From contig NZ_QBUG01000010.1 of NCBI RefSeq assembly GCF_003058225.1, positions 235,339 through 299,338 on the forward strand: 64,000 nt of DNA. Direction: 5' to 3'. The DNA is from Promicromonospora sp. AC04. Lineage in GTDB: Bacteria > Actinomycetota > Actinomycetes > Actinomycetales > Cellulomonadaceae. Position numbers and translations under genes: made by a program. Numbering within the stretch: the stretch's first letter is position 1; each line of letters begins with the position of its first letter. The notes under the pieces were generated by a model. That model was not told the DNA's origin, did not search any database, and was given only the letters and a program-made list of their open reading frames with translations. Shown here in pieces: positions 1 through 8,460 of this stretch.

Positions 1-900
1 CCCGGTGACCACCGCGCCGAGGAGCAGCAGGCCGGCCGCGCCGGACGACCCGGGCTCCACACCGCCCCGCGGCTCGTCCAGGGACGACGACGAGCTCAGC
101 ATGCAGACGCCGGCGCTCCAGGCGAGCACGACCAGGATGGCGGCGACGACGTCTGAGGGCCGGTGCCACTGCCCGACCAGCGTCGACACCCCCGTCGCCC
201 CCGTGTAGACGGCGCCCGCGACCGCGACGACCGGCCGCCAGCGCCGGGGCACCGCGATGAGGAGGCCGGCGGCGATGGACGCGGCGACGGTCGTGTGCCC
301 GCTGGGGAGGGTGTTGATGTCGGCGCGCGCGATGTCGAGCAGCGGAGGCCGGTCGAGGACCACGTGCTTGAGCACCTGCGTGGTGAGGTTCGACCCGGCC
401 ACGAGGATCACCACCTGCCCCGCGAGCCACCAGCGGCCGCGGGCCAGCGCGAGGATCACCGCGGCCGCAAGGCCCAGGCCGACGAACGTGTTCGACACCA
501 CACCGAGCACCGGCTCGGCGAGGTCCCAGAGCACGCCCTGCCCGCGGGCGGCGCCTTCGAGCGCGAGCTGGTCGGCGCGCTGGCCGCGCTCCGAGGCGAC
601 GAAGGTGTCCCACGTGGCCCACACGCCCCACAGCGCGAGCACGGCGACGACGCCGGCGGCGATGCGCGGCTGCAGCCGTGGCCGGAGCCCCGCCGTCCGC
701 CCCGGCATCGGGCTACCGACGCTGCCCGACGCCGGAGGTGGGGGCGGGCTGGCCGGACGCGGTGCCGGAGGCCGCGCCGGGCCGGCCTTGCGGGCCTTCG
801 GAGCGGGCGCGGCCGGCGGCGTGTAGCCCTTGGCCGTGCCGACGACCCGGCCCCGCGAGGGCTGCGGCAGCTCGGGCAGCGGAAGGGTGGGGTCGGTCAT
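1..900 (-). CDS. PAP2-family phosphatase, membrane protein (3' end outside window)
   Basis: Reading the minus strand from ATG at 900 gives an open frame of 300 codons that runs off the left edge, so the C-terminus is missing. The first ~70 residues are proline/alanine-rich and probably cytoplasmic. Several hydrophobic segments follow. All three PAP2 signature blocks are visible: KHVVLDRPP (motif 1), PSGHTT (motif 2) and STLVGQWHRPSD (motif 3, with the catalytic His and Asp). Family members dephosphorylate lipid phosphates such as phosphatidic acid or undecaprenyl pyrophosphate at the membrane; which substrate applies here cannot be read. The start is supported by a -10-like TACGGT exactly 7 nt upstream, which implies a leaderless mRNA. 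It is divergent from topA. Confidence 0.85.
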   Translation of the reverse strand, partial: MTDPTLPLPELPQPSRGRVVGTAKGYTPPAAPAPKARKAGPARPPAPRPASPPPPPASGSVGSPMPGRTAGLRPRLQPRIAAGVVAVLALWGVWATWDTFVASERGQRADQLALEGAARGQGVLWDLAEPVLGVVSNTFVGLGLAAAVILALARGRWWLAGQVVILVAGSNLTTQVLKHVVLDRPPLLDIARADINTLPSGHTTVAASIAAGLLIAVPRRWRPVVAVAGAVYTGATGVSTLVGQWHRPSDVVAAILVVLAWSAGVCMLSSSSSLDEPRGGVEPGSSGAAGLLLLGAVVTG

Positions 901-913
901 GGTCTCAACCGTA
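901..913 (-). promoter_or_regulatory. Leaderless-type -10 element of the PAP2 gene
   Basis: On the minus strand TACGGT (913 to 908) is followed by 7 nt and then the ATG at 900. This places transcription start at the first base of the start codon. The same spacing recurs at several genes in this window. Confidence 0.5.
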
Positions 914-1029
914 GGGGAGCCGCCTGAAGACACCGTGTGGCTCGTGTGACGCTCCAACCGTCTTTGGTGCCACGGGTGAAAATCACAACGGTCATGCGAG
1001 ACTGCCGGGCAACGCGCGGTCAGCCCGGA

Positions 1030-1061
1030 TAGGGTGCGATCCGTCGCGCCTGGCGTACCGT
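1030..1061 (+). promoter_or_regulatory. Candidate -10 elements upstream of topA
   Basis: Two TANNNT hexamers, TAGGGT at 1030-1035 and TACCGT at 1056-1061, lie 61-92 bases before the topA ATG. Neither has a convincing -35 hexamer at 16-18 nt, so this is only a candidate. The rest of 914-1121 shows no gene. Confidence 0.3.
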
Positions 1062-1121
1062 GAACTCTCCAACGCCACTCGGCGCACCTCCCCAGACCCC
1101 GCAGGAAGCAGGCAGGACCGG

Positions 1122-3935
1122 ATGTCCCAGGCACGCAAGCTCGTGATCGTGGAGTCGCCCACGAAGGCTCGAAAGATCCAGGGCTACCTCGGCGACGGCT
1201 ACGAGGTCGAGGCCAGCGTCGGGCATATTCGCGACCTTCCGCAGCCCAAGGACCTGCCCGCGGAGATGAAGAAGGGCCCCTACGCCAAGTTCTCCGTGGA
1301 CGTGGACAACGGGTTCGACCCGTACTACGTGGTCCACGCGGACAAGAAGAAGAAGGTCAGCGAGCTCAAGAAAGCGCTCAAGGACGCCGACGAGCTCTTC
1401 CTCGCGACCGATGAGGACCGCGAGGGCGAGGCCATCGCCTGGCACCTGATCCAGGAGCTCAAGCCCAAGGTCCCGGTCAAGCGCATGGTGTTCCACGAGA
1501 TCACCCGGGACGCGATCCTCCGGGCGCTGGAAAACACGCGCGAGCTGGACCAGGACCTGGTGGACGCCCAGGAGACGCGGCGCATCCTCGACCGCCTGTA
1601 CGGCTACGAGGTGTCGCCGGTCCTGTGGCGCAAGGTGCGCCAGGGCCTGTCCGCGGGCCGCGTGCAGTCCGTGGCGACGCGCCTCGTGGTCGAGCGGGAG
1701 CGCGAGCGCATGGCGTTCGTCTCGGCGGACTACTGGGACGTCGCGGGCACCTTCGCCGTGGCGGACGACGGCGGCGCGGCCACCTCCGGCCAGCCCTCCT
1801 TCCGCGCCCGGCTCACCCAGCTCGCGGGCGACAAGGTCGCCTCGGGCCGCGACTTCGACGACCGGGGCCGGCTCAAGGTCCGCACCGGCGTGCGGCAGCT
1901 CGACGAGGCGACGGCGAACGCCGTCGTCGCCGGGCTGGAGGCCGCCGACTTCGCCGTCCGCAGCCTGGAGACCAAGCCGTACACGCGCCGTCCCGCGGCG
2001 CCGTTCACCACCTCCACCATGCAGCAGGAGGCGGGCCGCAAGCTGCGGATGTCGTCGCGCCAGGCGATGCGTACCGCGCAGGGCCTGTACGAGAACGGCT
2101 ACATCACCTACATGCGTACCGACAGCCCGTCGCTGTCGGCCGAGGCCACGAACGCGGCGCGCCGGCAGGCGGCCGAGCTGTACGGCCCCGAGTACGTGCC
2201 GGGCGCGCCCCGGCTGTACGCCAGCAAGGCGAAGGGCGCCCAGGAGGCGCACGAGGCGATCCGCCCCGCCGGCGACTCGTTCCGCACCCCGGCGCAGGTC
2301 GCCGGCGAGCTCAGTGGCGACCAGTTCCGCCTGTACGAGCTGATCTGGAAGCGCACCGTGGCCTCGCAGATGGCGGATGCGAAGGGGTCGACGGCGTCCG
2401 TCCGGCTCGGCGCGACCATCACCGGCGGCGCGCAGGACGGCAACGAGGCGGTGTTCTCGGCGTCGGGCACGGTGATCTCGTTCCGCGGCTTCCTCGCCGC
2501 GTACGAGGAGGGTGCGGACGCCGACACCGAGGCGCCCGAGGGCGCCGCGGCGAAGGAGACGCGCCTGCCGACGATGGCCGAGGGCGACGCGCTGGCCGGC
2601 ACCGACCTCGCCGCGGACGGCCACTCCACGACGCCGCCCGCCCGGTACACGGAGGCCTCGCTGGTCAAGGCGCTGGAGGAGCGCGGCATCGGCCGCCCGT
2701 CCACGTACGCCGCGACGATCTCGACCATCCAGGACCGCGGCTACGTGATCACGCGCGGTCAGGCGCTGGTGCCGACGTGGCTCGCGTTCGCGGTGATCCG
2801 CCTGCTGGAGGAGCACTTCGACCGGCTCGTCGACTACGACTTCACGGCCACTATGGAGGAGGACCTCGACGAGATCGCCGCCGGCTCGCGCGAGCGGGTG
2901 GCGTGGCTGCGCGAGTTCTACTTCGGCGAGGTCCCGGGCAACATCGGCACGTCCGACGAGCTCGGCGTGGACAGCGAGGGCGGGGGCCTCCGCGCGCTCG
3001 TCGCGAACCTCGGCGAGATCGACGCCGCGGCGATCAACTCCGTGGACATCGGCGAGGGCATCCGGGTGCGCGTGGGCCGCTACGGCCCGTACATCGAGGA
3101 CCTCGCGGCCGAGGTCGAGGAGGGCAAGACCCCGCCCCGCGCCTCGGTGCCCGACGAGATCGCGCCCGACGAGCTGACCGTCGAGAAGGCCCGTGAACTG
3201 CTCGCCGCCGGGGCCGACGACGGCCGCGTGCTCGGCACGCACCCCGAGTCGGGCAACCCGATCGTGGCGAAGAACGGCCGGTACGGCCCGTACGTGACGG
3301 AGCAGCTGCCCGAGCCCGACCTCGACCCCGACCTGTCGGCCGCGGCGAAGAAGCGCGCCCTGGCCGCCCTGCCCAAGCCGCGCACGGCGTCGCTGCTCAA
3401 GACGCAGGCCCTCGACTCGGTGACCCTGGAGGACGCGCTGCAGCTCATGTCGCTGCCGCGGGTCGTGGGCACCGACCCGGAGTCGGGCGACGAGATCACT
3501 GCGCAGAACGGCCGCTACGGCCCGTACCTGAAGAAGGGCACGGACTCGCGCACCCTGCCGTCCGAGGAGGCCATGTTCACGGTCACCCTGGACGAGGCGC
3601 TGGAGATCTACAAGCAGCCCAAGCGGGGCCGCGGGCGCACCGCGACGCCGCCGCTGCGCGAGCTCGGCGACGACCCGACCAGCGGCAAGCCGATCCAGGT
3701 CAAGGACGGCCGGTTCGGCCCGTACGTGACCGACGGTGAGACCAACCGCACCCTGCCGCGCGACGTCACCCCGGAATCGATCACCGCCGAGCGCGCGATC
3801 GAGCTGCTCGCCGAGAAGCGCGCCCAGGGGCCGGCGAAGAAGCGCACCACCCGGTCGACGACGGCCAAGAAGCCGGCCGCGAAGAAGCCGGCCGCGAAGA
3901 AGGCTCCGGCGAAGAAGGCGTCGACCTCGAAGTAG
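1122..3935 (+). CDS. topA: DNA topoisomerase I (type IA)
   Basis: This 937-residue protein relaxes negatively supercoiled DNA by transient single-strand cleavage. An N-terminal Toprim domain shows KLVIVESPTKARKI near residue 6 and ATDEDREGEA near residue 95, carrying the acidic metal-binding residues. The active-site tyrosine is Tyr330 in YITYMRTDS. The C-terminal third contains several topoisomerase C-terminal repeats marked by GRYGPY or GRFGPY. The last ~35 residues are a Lys/Ala-rich AKKPAAKK tail, typical of actinobacterial TopA and important for processivity in that group. The length is normal for actinobacteria. A 36-bp palindromic terminator follows directly, so it appears to be monocistronic. 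Confidence 0.97.
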   Translation: MSQARKLVIVESPTKARKIQGYLGDGYEVEASVGHIRDLPQPKDLPAEMKKGPYAKFSVDVDNGFDPYYVVHADKKKKVSELKKALKDADELFLATDEDREGEAIAWHLIQELKPKVPVKRMVFHEITRDAILRALENTRELDQDLVDAQETRRILDRLYGYEVSPVLWRKVRQGLSAGRVQSVATRLVVERERERMAFVSADYWDVAGTFAVADDGGAATSGQPSFRARLTQLAGDKVASGRDFDDRGRLKVRTGVRQLDEATANAVVAGLEAADFAVRSLETKPYTRRPAAPFTTSTMQQEAGRKLRMSSRQAMRTAQGLYENGYITYMRTDSPSLSAEATNAARRQAAELYGPEYVPGAPRLYASKAKGAQEAHEAIRPAGDSFRTPAQVAGELSGDQFRLYELIWKRTVASQMADAKGSTASVRLGATITGGAQDGNEAVFSASGTVISFRGFLAAYEEGADADTEAPEGAAAKETRLPTMAEGDALAGTDLAADGHSTTPPARYTEASLVKALEERGIGRPSTYAATISTIQDRGYVITRGQALVPTWLAFAVIRLLEEHFDRLVDYDFTATMEEDLDEIAAGSRERVAWLREFYFGEVPGNIGTSDELGVDSEGGGLRALVANLGEIDAAAINSVDIGEGIRVRVGRYGPYIEDLAAEVEEGKTPPRASVPDEIAPDELTVEKARELLAAGADDGRVLGTHPESGNPIVAKNGRYGPYVTEQLPEPDLDPDLSAAAKKRALAALPKPRTASLLKTQALDSVTLEDALQLMSLPRVVGTDPESGDEITAQNGRYGPYLKKGTDSRTLPSEEAMFTVTLDEALEIYKQPKRGRGRTATPPLRELGDDPTSGKPIQVKDGRFGPYVTDGETNRTLPRDVTPESITAERAIELLAEKRAQGPAKKRTTRSTTAKKPAAKKPAAKKAPAKKASTSK

Positions 3936-3941
3936 GACGGG

Positions 3942-3977
3942 CAGGCGTGCGGGTCACCCGGGTGACCCGCACGCCTG
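3942..3977 (+). terminator. Perfect 36-bp palindrome after topA
   Basis: Bases 3942-3959 and 3960-3977 are exact reverse complements (18-bp arms, no spacer), starting 6 bases after the topA stop. There is no T-run. Long GC-rich hairpins without a U-tract are common terminators in actinobacteria. Confidence 0.7.
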
Positions 3978-4042
3978 ACACCGATGAGGCCGGTGGTGGA
4001 TCTCGCTGAGCGTCGCTCGCGCGCACGGCGCACGATGGACAT

Positions 4043-4444
4043 ATGACCGACAACGAGCAGAGCATCACGCCGATGACCGAGGACGAGTGCTGGGAGTTCC
4101 TCTCGATGCAGCCCATCGGGCGGCTCGGCACTGCCGTCGCGGGAGAGCCCGAGATCTTCCCCCTGAACTTCGCCACGGCGGGCCGGGCCATCTACTTCCA
4201 CACCATCCCCGGCACCAAGGTCGCGGAGGTCGCGATCAACGAGAAGGTCGCCTTCGAGGTCGACCAGTGGGGCCCGGAGATCGCGTACAGCGTCGTCGTG
4301 AAGGGCACGGCCGAGATCCTGGAGACCGACGCCGACATCGCCGCCGCCGAGTCGACCAACCTGATCAGCTACCTGGACGACACGAGGGACACCTGGGTGC
4401 GCATCACACCCACCCGGGTGACGGGCCGCCGCTTGCGGCGTTGA
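4043..4444 (+). CDS. Pyridoxamine 5'-phosphate oxidase-like flavin-binding protein
   Basis: The product is a 133-residue single-domain protein of the split-barrel PPOX/FMN-binding superfamily. The family pattern is visible in CWEFLSMQPIGRLGT, followed by EIFPLNFATAGRAIYFHT and the TKVAEVAINEKVAFEVD stretch. Small members of this kind bind FMN, F420 or haem and reduce diverse substrates; the true substrate is unknown. No membrane segment or signal peptide is present. Spacing to topA is about 100 bases with a terminator between, so it has its own promoter, although no clear ribosome binding site precedes the ATG. A second, unrelated-sequence PPOX protein lies at 35457-35975. Confidence 0.8.
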   Translation: MTDNEQSITPMTEDECWEFLSMQPIGRLGTAVAGEPEIFPLNFATAGRAIYFHTIPGTKVAEVAINEKVAFEVDQWGPEIAYSVVVKGTAEILETDADIAAAESTNLISYLDDTRDTWVRITPTRVTGRRLRR

Positions 4445-4456
4445 CGCGTCGCCTAG

Positions 4457-4487
4457 TGCAACTCCAGCAATAGTAACTGGAGTTGCA
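4457..4487. repeat. 11-bp perfect inverted repeat before tmk
   Basis: TGCAACTCCAG (4457-4467) and CTGGAGTTGCA (4477-4487) are exact reverse complements around a 9-nt AT-rich centre. It starts 12 bases after the preceding stop. It could be a terminator hairpin or a dimeric-repressor operator; no adjacent regulator gene exists. Confidence 0.6.
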
Positions 4488-4623
4488 ATAGAGGACTTGA
4501 GCGGCGACGTCCTGGCGTTGGCCGACTTCGATGGAGCACCTCGGGTGTCTGACGTTCGGGTCACCTGAGTGGACCCGTAGACCTGACAGGTCGGTCCGAC
4601 CGGTCGATGTCGGCGGTCGCAGT

Positions 4624-4629
4624 TAGGGT
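4624..4629 (+). promoter_or_regulatory. Leaderless-type -10 element of tmk
   Basis: TAGGGT ends 6 nt before the GTG start at 4636, so the transcript probably begins at the start codon. No Shine-Dalgarno sequence is present, in line with this. Confidence 0.5.
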
Positions 4630-4635
4630 TGCGGC

Positions 4636-5328
4636 GTGAATGCACCTGGCTACTTCATCTCCTTCGAGGGCGGCGAGGGCGTGGGCAAGTCGACCCAGTC
4701 GCGCCTCCTCGGCGACTGGCTGGCGGACCTGACGGGCCGCGAGGTCGTGCTCACGTTCGAGCCGGGCGGTACCGCGCTCGGCAAGGAGCTGCGGGCCGCC
4801 GTCATGCACGGCCAGGACATGGGCCCGCGGGCCGAGGCGCTCATCTACGCCGCGGACCGGGCCCACCACGTCGAGACGGTGGTGCGGCCCGCGCTGGGGC
4901 GCGGCGCCGTGGTGATCACCGACCGCTACATCGACTCCTCGGTCGCCTACCAGTCCGGCGGGCGGGACCTGCCCGACACGGAGGTGGAGCACATCTCCCT
5001 GTGGGCCACCAAGGGCCTGCGGCCCGACATCACGATCCTGCTCGACCTCGAGCCAGGGGCCGCTGCGACCCGTCGCGCCGCCGCGGAGGGGAAGGGCGCG
5101 CTGGACCGGCTGGAGCGCGCCGGCCTCGAGTTCCACACCCGGGTCCGGGACACGTTCCTCCAGCGCGCGACGGCGGACCCGGCGCGCTGGGTGGTCATCG
5201 ACGCGGCGGCCGGGGTGGACGACATCCAGGCGCAGATCCGGGTGGACGTCGCGGCCCGGCTGGGCCTCACGCCGGTGGTCGACGAGGCCACCAGCGTCGC
5301 GAGGACCGGCAGCGAGGACCCCTCATGA
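4636..5328 (+). CDS. tmk: Thymidylate kinase
   Basis: This 230-residue enzyme phosphorylates dTMP to dTDP using ATP in the cytoplasm. The P-loop is GGEGVGKST (residues 12-20), and the dTMP-binding DR(Y/H) motif is visible in ITDRYIDSSVAYQSG. A lid region with arginines follows (TRRAAAEGKGALDRLE). The GTG start is chosen because the P-loop then falls at the usual distance from the N-terminus and because a TAGGGT -10 hexamer lies 6 nt upstream. The stop codon overlaps the ATG of holB by ATGA, so the two genes are translationally coupled. The tmk-holB pairing is widespread in bacteria. Confidence 0.95.
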   Translation: MNAPGYFISFEGGEGVGKSTQSRLLGDWLADLTGREVVLTFEPGGTALGKELRAAVMHGQDMGPRAEALIYAADRAHHVETVVRPALGRGAVVITDRYIDSSVAYQSGGRDLPDTEVEHISLWATKGLRPDITILLDLEPGAAATRRAAAEGKGALDRLERAGLEFHTRVRDTFLQRATADPARWVVIDAAAGVDDIQAQIRVDVAARLGLTPVVDEATSVARTGSEDPS

Positions 5329-6461
5329 CGGTGTGGGACGACGTCGTCGGGCAGGAGGCCGCCGTCGCCGCGCTGCAGGGCGCCGTGGCCAACCCGGCCG
5401 CGATGACGCACGCGTGGCTGGTGACGGGGCCGCCCGGGTCGGGCCGGTCGGTGGCCGCGCGCGCCTTCGCCGCCGCGCTGCAGTGCCCGCAGGGCGGGTG
5501 CGGCGTCTGCCAGGCGTGCACCACGACCATGGCGGGCACACACCCGGACGTGACGCTGCTGGCCACGGAGAAGGTGGTCATCACCATCGACGAGGTGCGG
5601 GACCTGATCATGACCGCGTCGCGGTCGCCGTCGGGCGGCCGGTGGCGCGTGATAGTGATCGAGGACGCCGACCGCATGGCGGAGCGCACCACGAACGTCC
5701 TGCTCAAGGTCATCGAGGAGCCGCCGCCGCACACGGTGTGGGTGCTGTGCGCGCCGTCGGCCCAGGACGTGCTGCCGACCATCCGGTCGCGCTGCCGCGC
5801 CGTGGTGCTGCGCGTCCCGCCGCCGCAGGCGGTCGCCGACCTGCTGGTGCGGCGCGACGGCGCGGACCCCGCGGTGGCGCTGACCGCGGCCCGGGCGGCG
5901 CAGAGCCACGTCGGCCTCGCGAAGCGGCTGGCACGCGACGCCGGAGCCCGGGAGCGGCGTACGGCCGTGCTGAGCATCGCGCGGCGCATCCGCGGCGTCG
6001 GCGACGCCGTGCTCGCCGCGGGCGAGCTCGTGGACGTCGCGAAGGCGGAGGCGGTGTCGGCCACGCAGGAGCGGGACGCAGTCGAGAAGGCCGAGCTGCT
6101 GCGCGCCCTGGGCGTGGCCGACGGCGAGACGCTGCCACCGCGCCTGCGCTCGCAGCTCAAGCAGCTCGAGGACGACCAGAAGCGACGCGCCACGCGGCAC
6201 CAGCGCGACGTGCTCGACCGCGCGATGGTGGACCTGCTGTCCCTCTACCGGGACGTGCTCGTGGTGCAGCTCGGGGCGGAGGTCGAGCTGGTGAACGCGG
6301 AGCTCGCCGACACGGTGCGCGCGCTCGCCGCCGACTCCACCCCTGAGCAGACCGTGCGGCGCATGGACTCCATCGGGGTGGCCCGCACCCGCCTGGACGG
6401 CAACGTGGCGCCACTCCTGGCGCTGGAGGCCATGGCGATAGCCCTGCGCCCGCAAGGGTGA
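5325..6461 (+). CDS. holB: DNA polymerase III subunit delta'
   Basis: This 378-residue protein is the delta-prime subunit of the clamp loader that places the beta clamp on DNA. The N-terminal AAA+ domain has a degenerate P-loop (GPPGSGRS, arginine in place of the catalytic lysine), as expected for a non-hydrolysing delta' subunit. A Cys cluster, CPQGGCGVCQAC, matches the zinc module of clamp-loader subunits. IVIEDADRM corresponds to Walker B and TIRSRC to the SRC motif. The open frame extends upstream through tmk, but the true start is the ATG at 5325 overlapping the tmk stop. Confidence 0.92.
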   Translation: MTVWDDVVGQEAAVAALQGAVANPAAMTHAWLVTGPPGSGRSVAARAFAAALQCPQGGCGVCQACTTTMAGTHPDVTLLATEKVVITIDEVRDLIMTASRSPSGGRWRVIVIEDADRMAERTTNVLLKVIEEPPPHTVWVLCAPSAQDVLPTIRSRCRAVVLRVPPPQAVADLLVRRDGADPAVALTAARAAQSHVGLAKRLARDAGARERRTAVLSIARRIRGVGDAVLAAGELVDVAKAEAVSATQERDAVEKAELLRALGVADGETLPPRLRSQLKQLEDDQKRRATRHQRDVLDRAMVDLLSLYRDVLVVQLGAEVELVNAELADTVRALAADSTPEQTVRRMDSIGVARTRLDGNVAPLLALEAMAIALRPQG

Positions 6462-6526
6462 GCCGCCCGAGATGGTCCGGCGCCTGTGAAGATTTCGCGC
6501 GGGTGATACTGAACCACCGAGGCACA

Positions 6527-6555
6527 TTGTCCCGATTGCCGTCCCTGGTTAGGCT
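6527..6555 (+). promoter_or_regulatory. Candidate promoter of the hoxX-like gene
   Basis: TTGTCC (6527-6532) and TAGGCT (6550-6555) are separated by 17 nt, a good housekeeping-sigma layout. Transcription would start near 6562, giving a leader of about 42 nt that contains an AAGGAG ribosome binding site. Confidence 0.5.
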
Positions 6556-6603
6556 GCGGGGCGCCCCCAGAGCTTTTCCGTGCGACAAGGAGTCCACCGC
6601 CCG

Positions 6604-8274
6604 ATGAGGATCCTCCTGCTGGTTTCTGCCTTCAACGGTCTCACCCAGCGGGTCTGGTGCTCCCTGAGGGAGCAGGGGCACGACGTCGGTGTCGAGCTCG
6701 CCCCGACGTTCGAGTCGGCCGCCGCCATGACCCGCGCCGTCGAGCGTGCGGACCCGGACCTGATCCTGTGCCCGTTCCTCAAGCACCGCGTGCCGGACTC
6801 GATCTACGACCGCTGGCCGACCGTCATCGTGCACCCGGGTCCGGTGGGTGACCGCGGGCCGTCCTCGCTGGACCACGCGATCCGCGACGGCCGGGACCGG
6901 TGGGGCGTCACCGCCCTGTCCGCGGTCGAGGAGCTGGACGCCGGACCGGTGTGGGCCACCGCCGTCTTCGACATGCCCGACCAGCCGATCGCCAAGAGCG
7001 CCCTCTACAACAGCCGCGTCGCGGACGCCGCGATGGCCTGCATCGGCGAGGTGGTCCGCAAGGTGGCCGACGGCGAGCGGCCGATCCCGGCGGAGGCCTG
7101 CCTGCGGATCGTGCCCGTCAGCGGTGAGCTGCCGTTGCTGCGCCGCGAGGACTTCCGAGTCGACTGGAGCCGCCCCGCTGCCGAGCTGGAACGGCTTGTT
7201 GCCGCGGCCGACGGCGCCCCCGGCGCCCCCGCCGGCGTGAACGGCCGGTCGGTCTGCGTGTTCGACGCCTTCGCGTCGGCGGAGCACACCGGCGCCCCGC
7301 CCGGCACCGTGGTGGGCCGCAACCTCGACGCCGTGGCGATCGCCTGCGGCGTCGGCACCCTCTGGGTGGGCTACGCCGCCGAGCTGAGCGGCCGCCGCGG
7401 CGCGAAGCTCCCCGCCGCGCAGGTGATCGACGCGAGCAACGCCCCGTTCCGCCGCGTCCCGGACGCCATGGCGGAGACGACGTACGTGCGCGACGGCGCC
7501 GTCGGGTACCTGACGATCCGCTCCTACAGCGGGGCGATGTACACGGAGCAGTGCCGCCGGCTGACGAGCGCCTTGGAGAAGGCCCTCACCGAGGACACCC
7601 GGGTGCTCGTCATCAAGGGCACCGAGCACGCGTTCTCCAACGGGATCCACCTGGGCACCGTCGACGCGTCGCCGGACCCGGCCGCGGAGGCCTGGGACAA
7701 CATCTGCGCCATCGACGAGCTGTGCCTCACCATCGCCACCGCCGAGCAGCTCACCGTCGCCGCGTTCACCGCCAACGCGGGTGCGGGCGGAGTCATGGCC
7801 GGGCTGTGCGCGGACGTCACGCTCGCCCGCGAGGGCGTGGTCCTCAACCCGTACTACGACATGGGGATCTACGGCTCCGAGCTGCACTCGTGGAGCATGC
7901 CCGCGCGCGTGGGGGACCACCGCGCGTCGCTGCTCCTGTCCCGCAAGCTGCCGATCTCGGTGGCCGAGGCGGCCCGCATCGGGCTGATCAGCGCTGTCGG
8001 GCCGCGGGAGTGGGGCGAGTTCACGACCTGGCTGTCCTCGGCGGCCCAGGGCTACGAGGAGCCCGCCACGCTCGGCTGGATGCTCGCCGCGCGCGCGGAG
8101 CGCCGGGCCACCGACCGGCCGCTGTCGTACTACAAGACCATCGAGCTGGCCGAGATGGCGCGCGACTTCTTCGACGACCGCAACGCCTTCTCCGTGCACC
8201 GCCGGGCGTTCCTGCGCAAGACCGCGGCGGACGCCACCCCGGAGAAGCTGCGCTTCTCGTCGGCCCGCGTGTGA
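6604..8274 (+). CDS. HoxX-like protein (formyl-THF hydrolase domain fused to enoyl-CoA hydratase domain)
   Basis: The product has 556 residues. Residues ~1-260 resemble formyltransferase/formyl-THF hydrolases and contain HPGPVGDRGPSSLD (about 77-90), a hallmark of HoxX. Residues ~290-556 form a crotonase-fold domain (VLVIKGTEHAFSNGIHLG, TANAGAGGVMAGLCADV). In Aquifex, HoxX makes CO from N10-formyl-tetrahydrofolate for the NiFe-hydrogenase active site; that is family knowledge. No hydrogenase or hyp gene is in the window, so the role here is open. The ATG at 6604 is preferred over 6580 because AAGGAG lies 11 nt upstream. A strong terminator follows. Confidence 0.8.
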   Translation: MRILLLVSAFNGLTQRVWCSLREQGHDVGVELAPTFESAAAMTRAVERADPDLILCPFLKHRVPDSIYDRWPTVIVHPGPVGDRGPSSLDHAIRDGRDRWGVTALSAVEELDAGPVWATAVFDMPDQPIAKSALYNSRVADAAMACIGEVVRKVADGERPIPAEACLRIVPVSGELPLLRREDFRVDWSRPAAELERLVAAADGAPGAPAGVNGRSVCVFDAFASAEHTGAPPGTVVGRNLDAVAIACGVGTLWVGYAAELSGRRGAKLPAAQVIDASNAPFRRVPDAMAETTYVRDGAVGYLTIRSYSGAMYTEQCRRLTSALEKALTEDTRVLVIKGTEHAFSNGIHLGTVDASPDPAAEAWDNICAIDELCLTIATAEQLTVAAFTANAGAGGVMAGLCADVTLAREGVVLNPYYDMGIYGSELHSWSMPARVGDHRASLLLSRKLPISVAEAARIGLISAVGPREWGEFTTWLSSAAQGYEEPATLGWMLAARAERRATDRPLSYYKTIELAEMARDFFDDRNAFSVHRRAFLRKTAADATPEKLRFSSARV

Positions 8275-8302
8275 CGGCTGACGCCGCGGGTGATCGGTAG
8301 AG

Positions 8303-8347
8303 GGTCAGGTGATCGGCAGCTCGGACTGCTGGTCACCTGACCTTTTT
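8303..8347 (+). terminator. Intrinsic terminator after the hoxX-like gene
   Basis: GGTCAGGTGA (8303-8312) pairs with TCACCTGACC (8333-8342) across a 20-nt loop and is followed at once by TTTTT. It is one of the few hairpins in the window with a real U-tract. Confidence 0.85.
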
Positions 8348-8460
8348 CGATCTGGTCGTCGTGCAAGGGGCGGGGGCCTCGCCACATGACAAGGGGTGGA
8401 GGCGTCGCAATCCTGCGATGCTCACCCAGTGGGGTCAGAGGCGAGTGGAAGGATCTGGGC

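Noticed and set aside
1020..3242. 740-codon open frame antisense to topA
   Set aside because: It is the shadow of a highly GC-biased gene; the + strand protein is a clear topoisomerase I and the antisense frame has no recognisable domain.
4629..5324. N-terminal extension of holB through tmk
   Set aside because: It reads the tmk gene out of frame; the clamp-loader domain begins exactly at the ATG at 5325 that overlaps the tmk stop.
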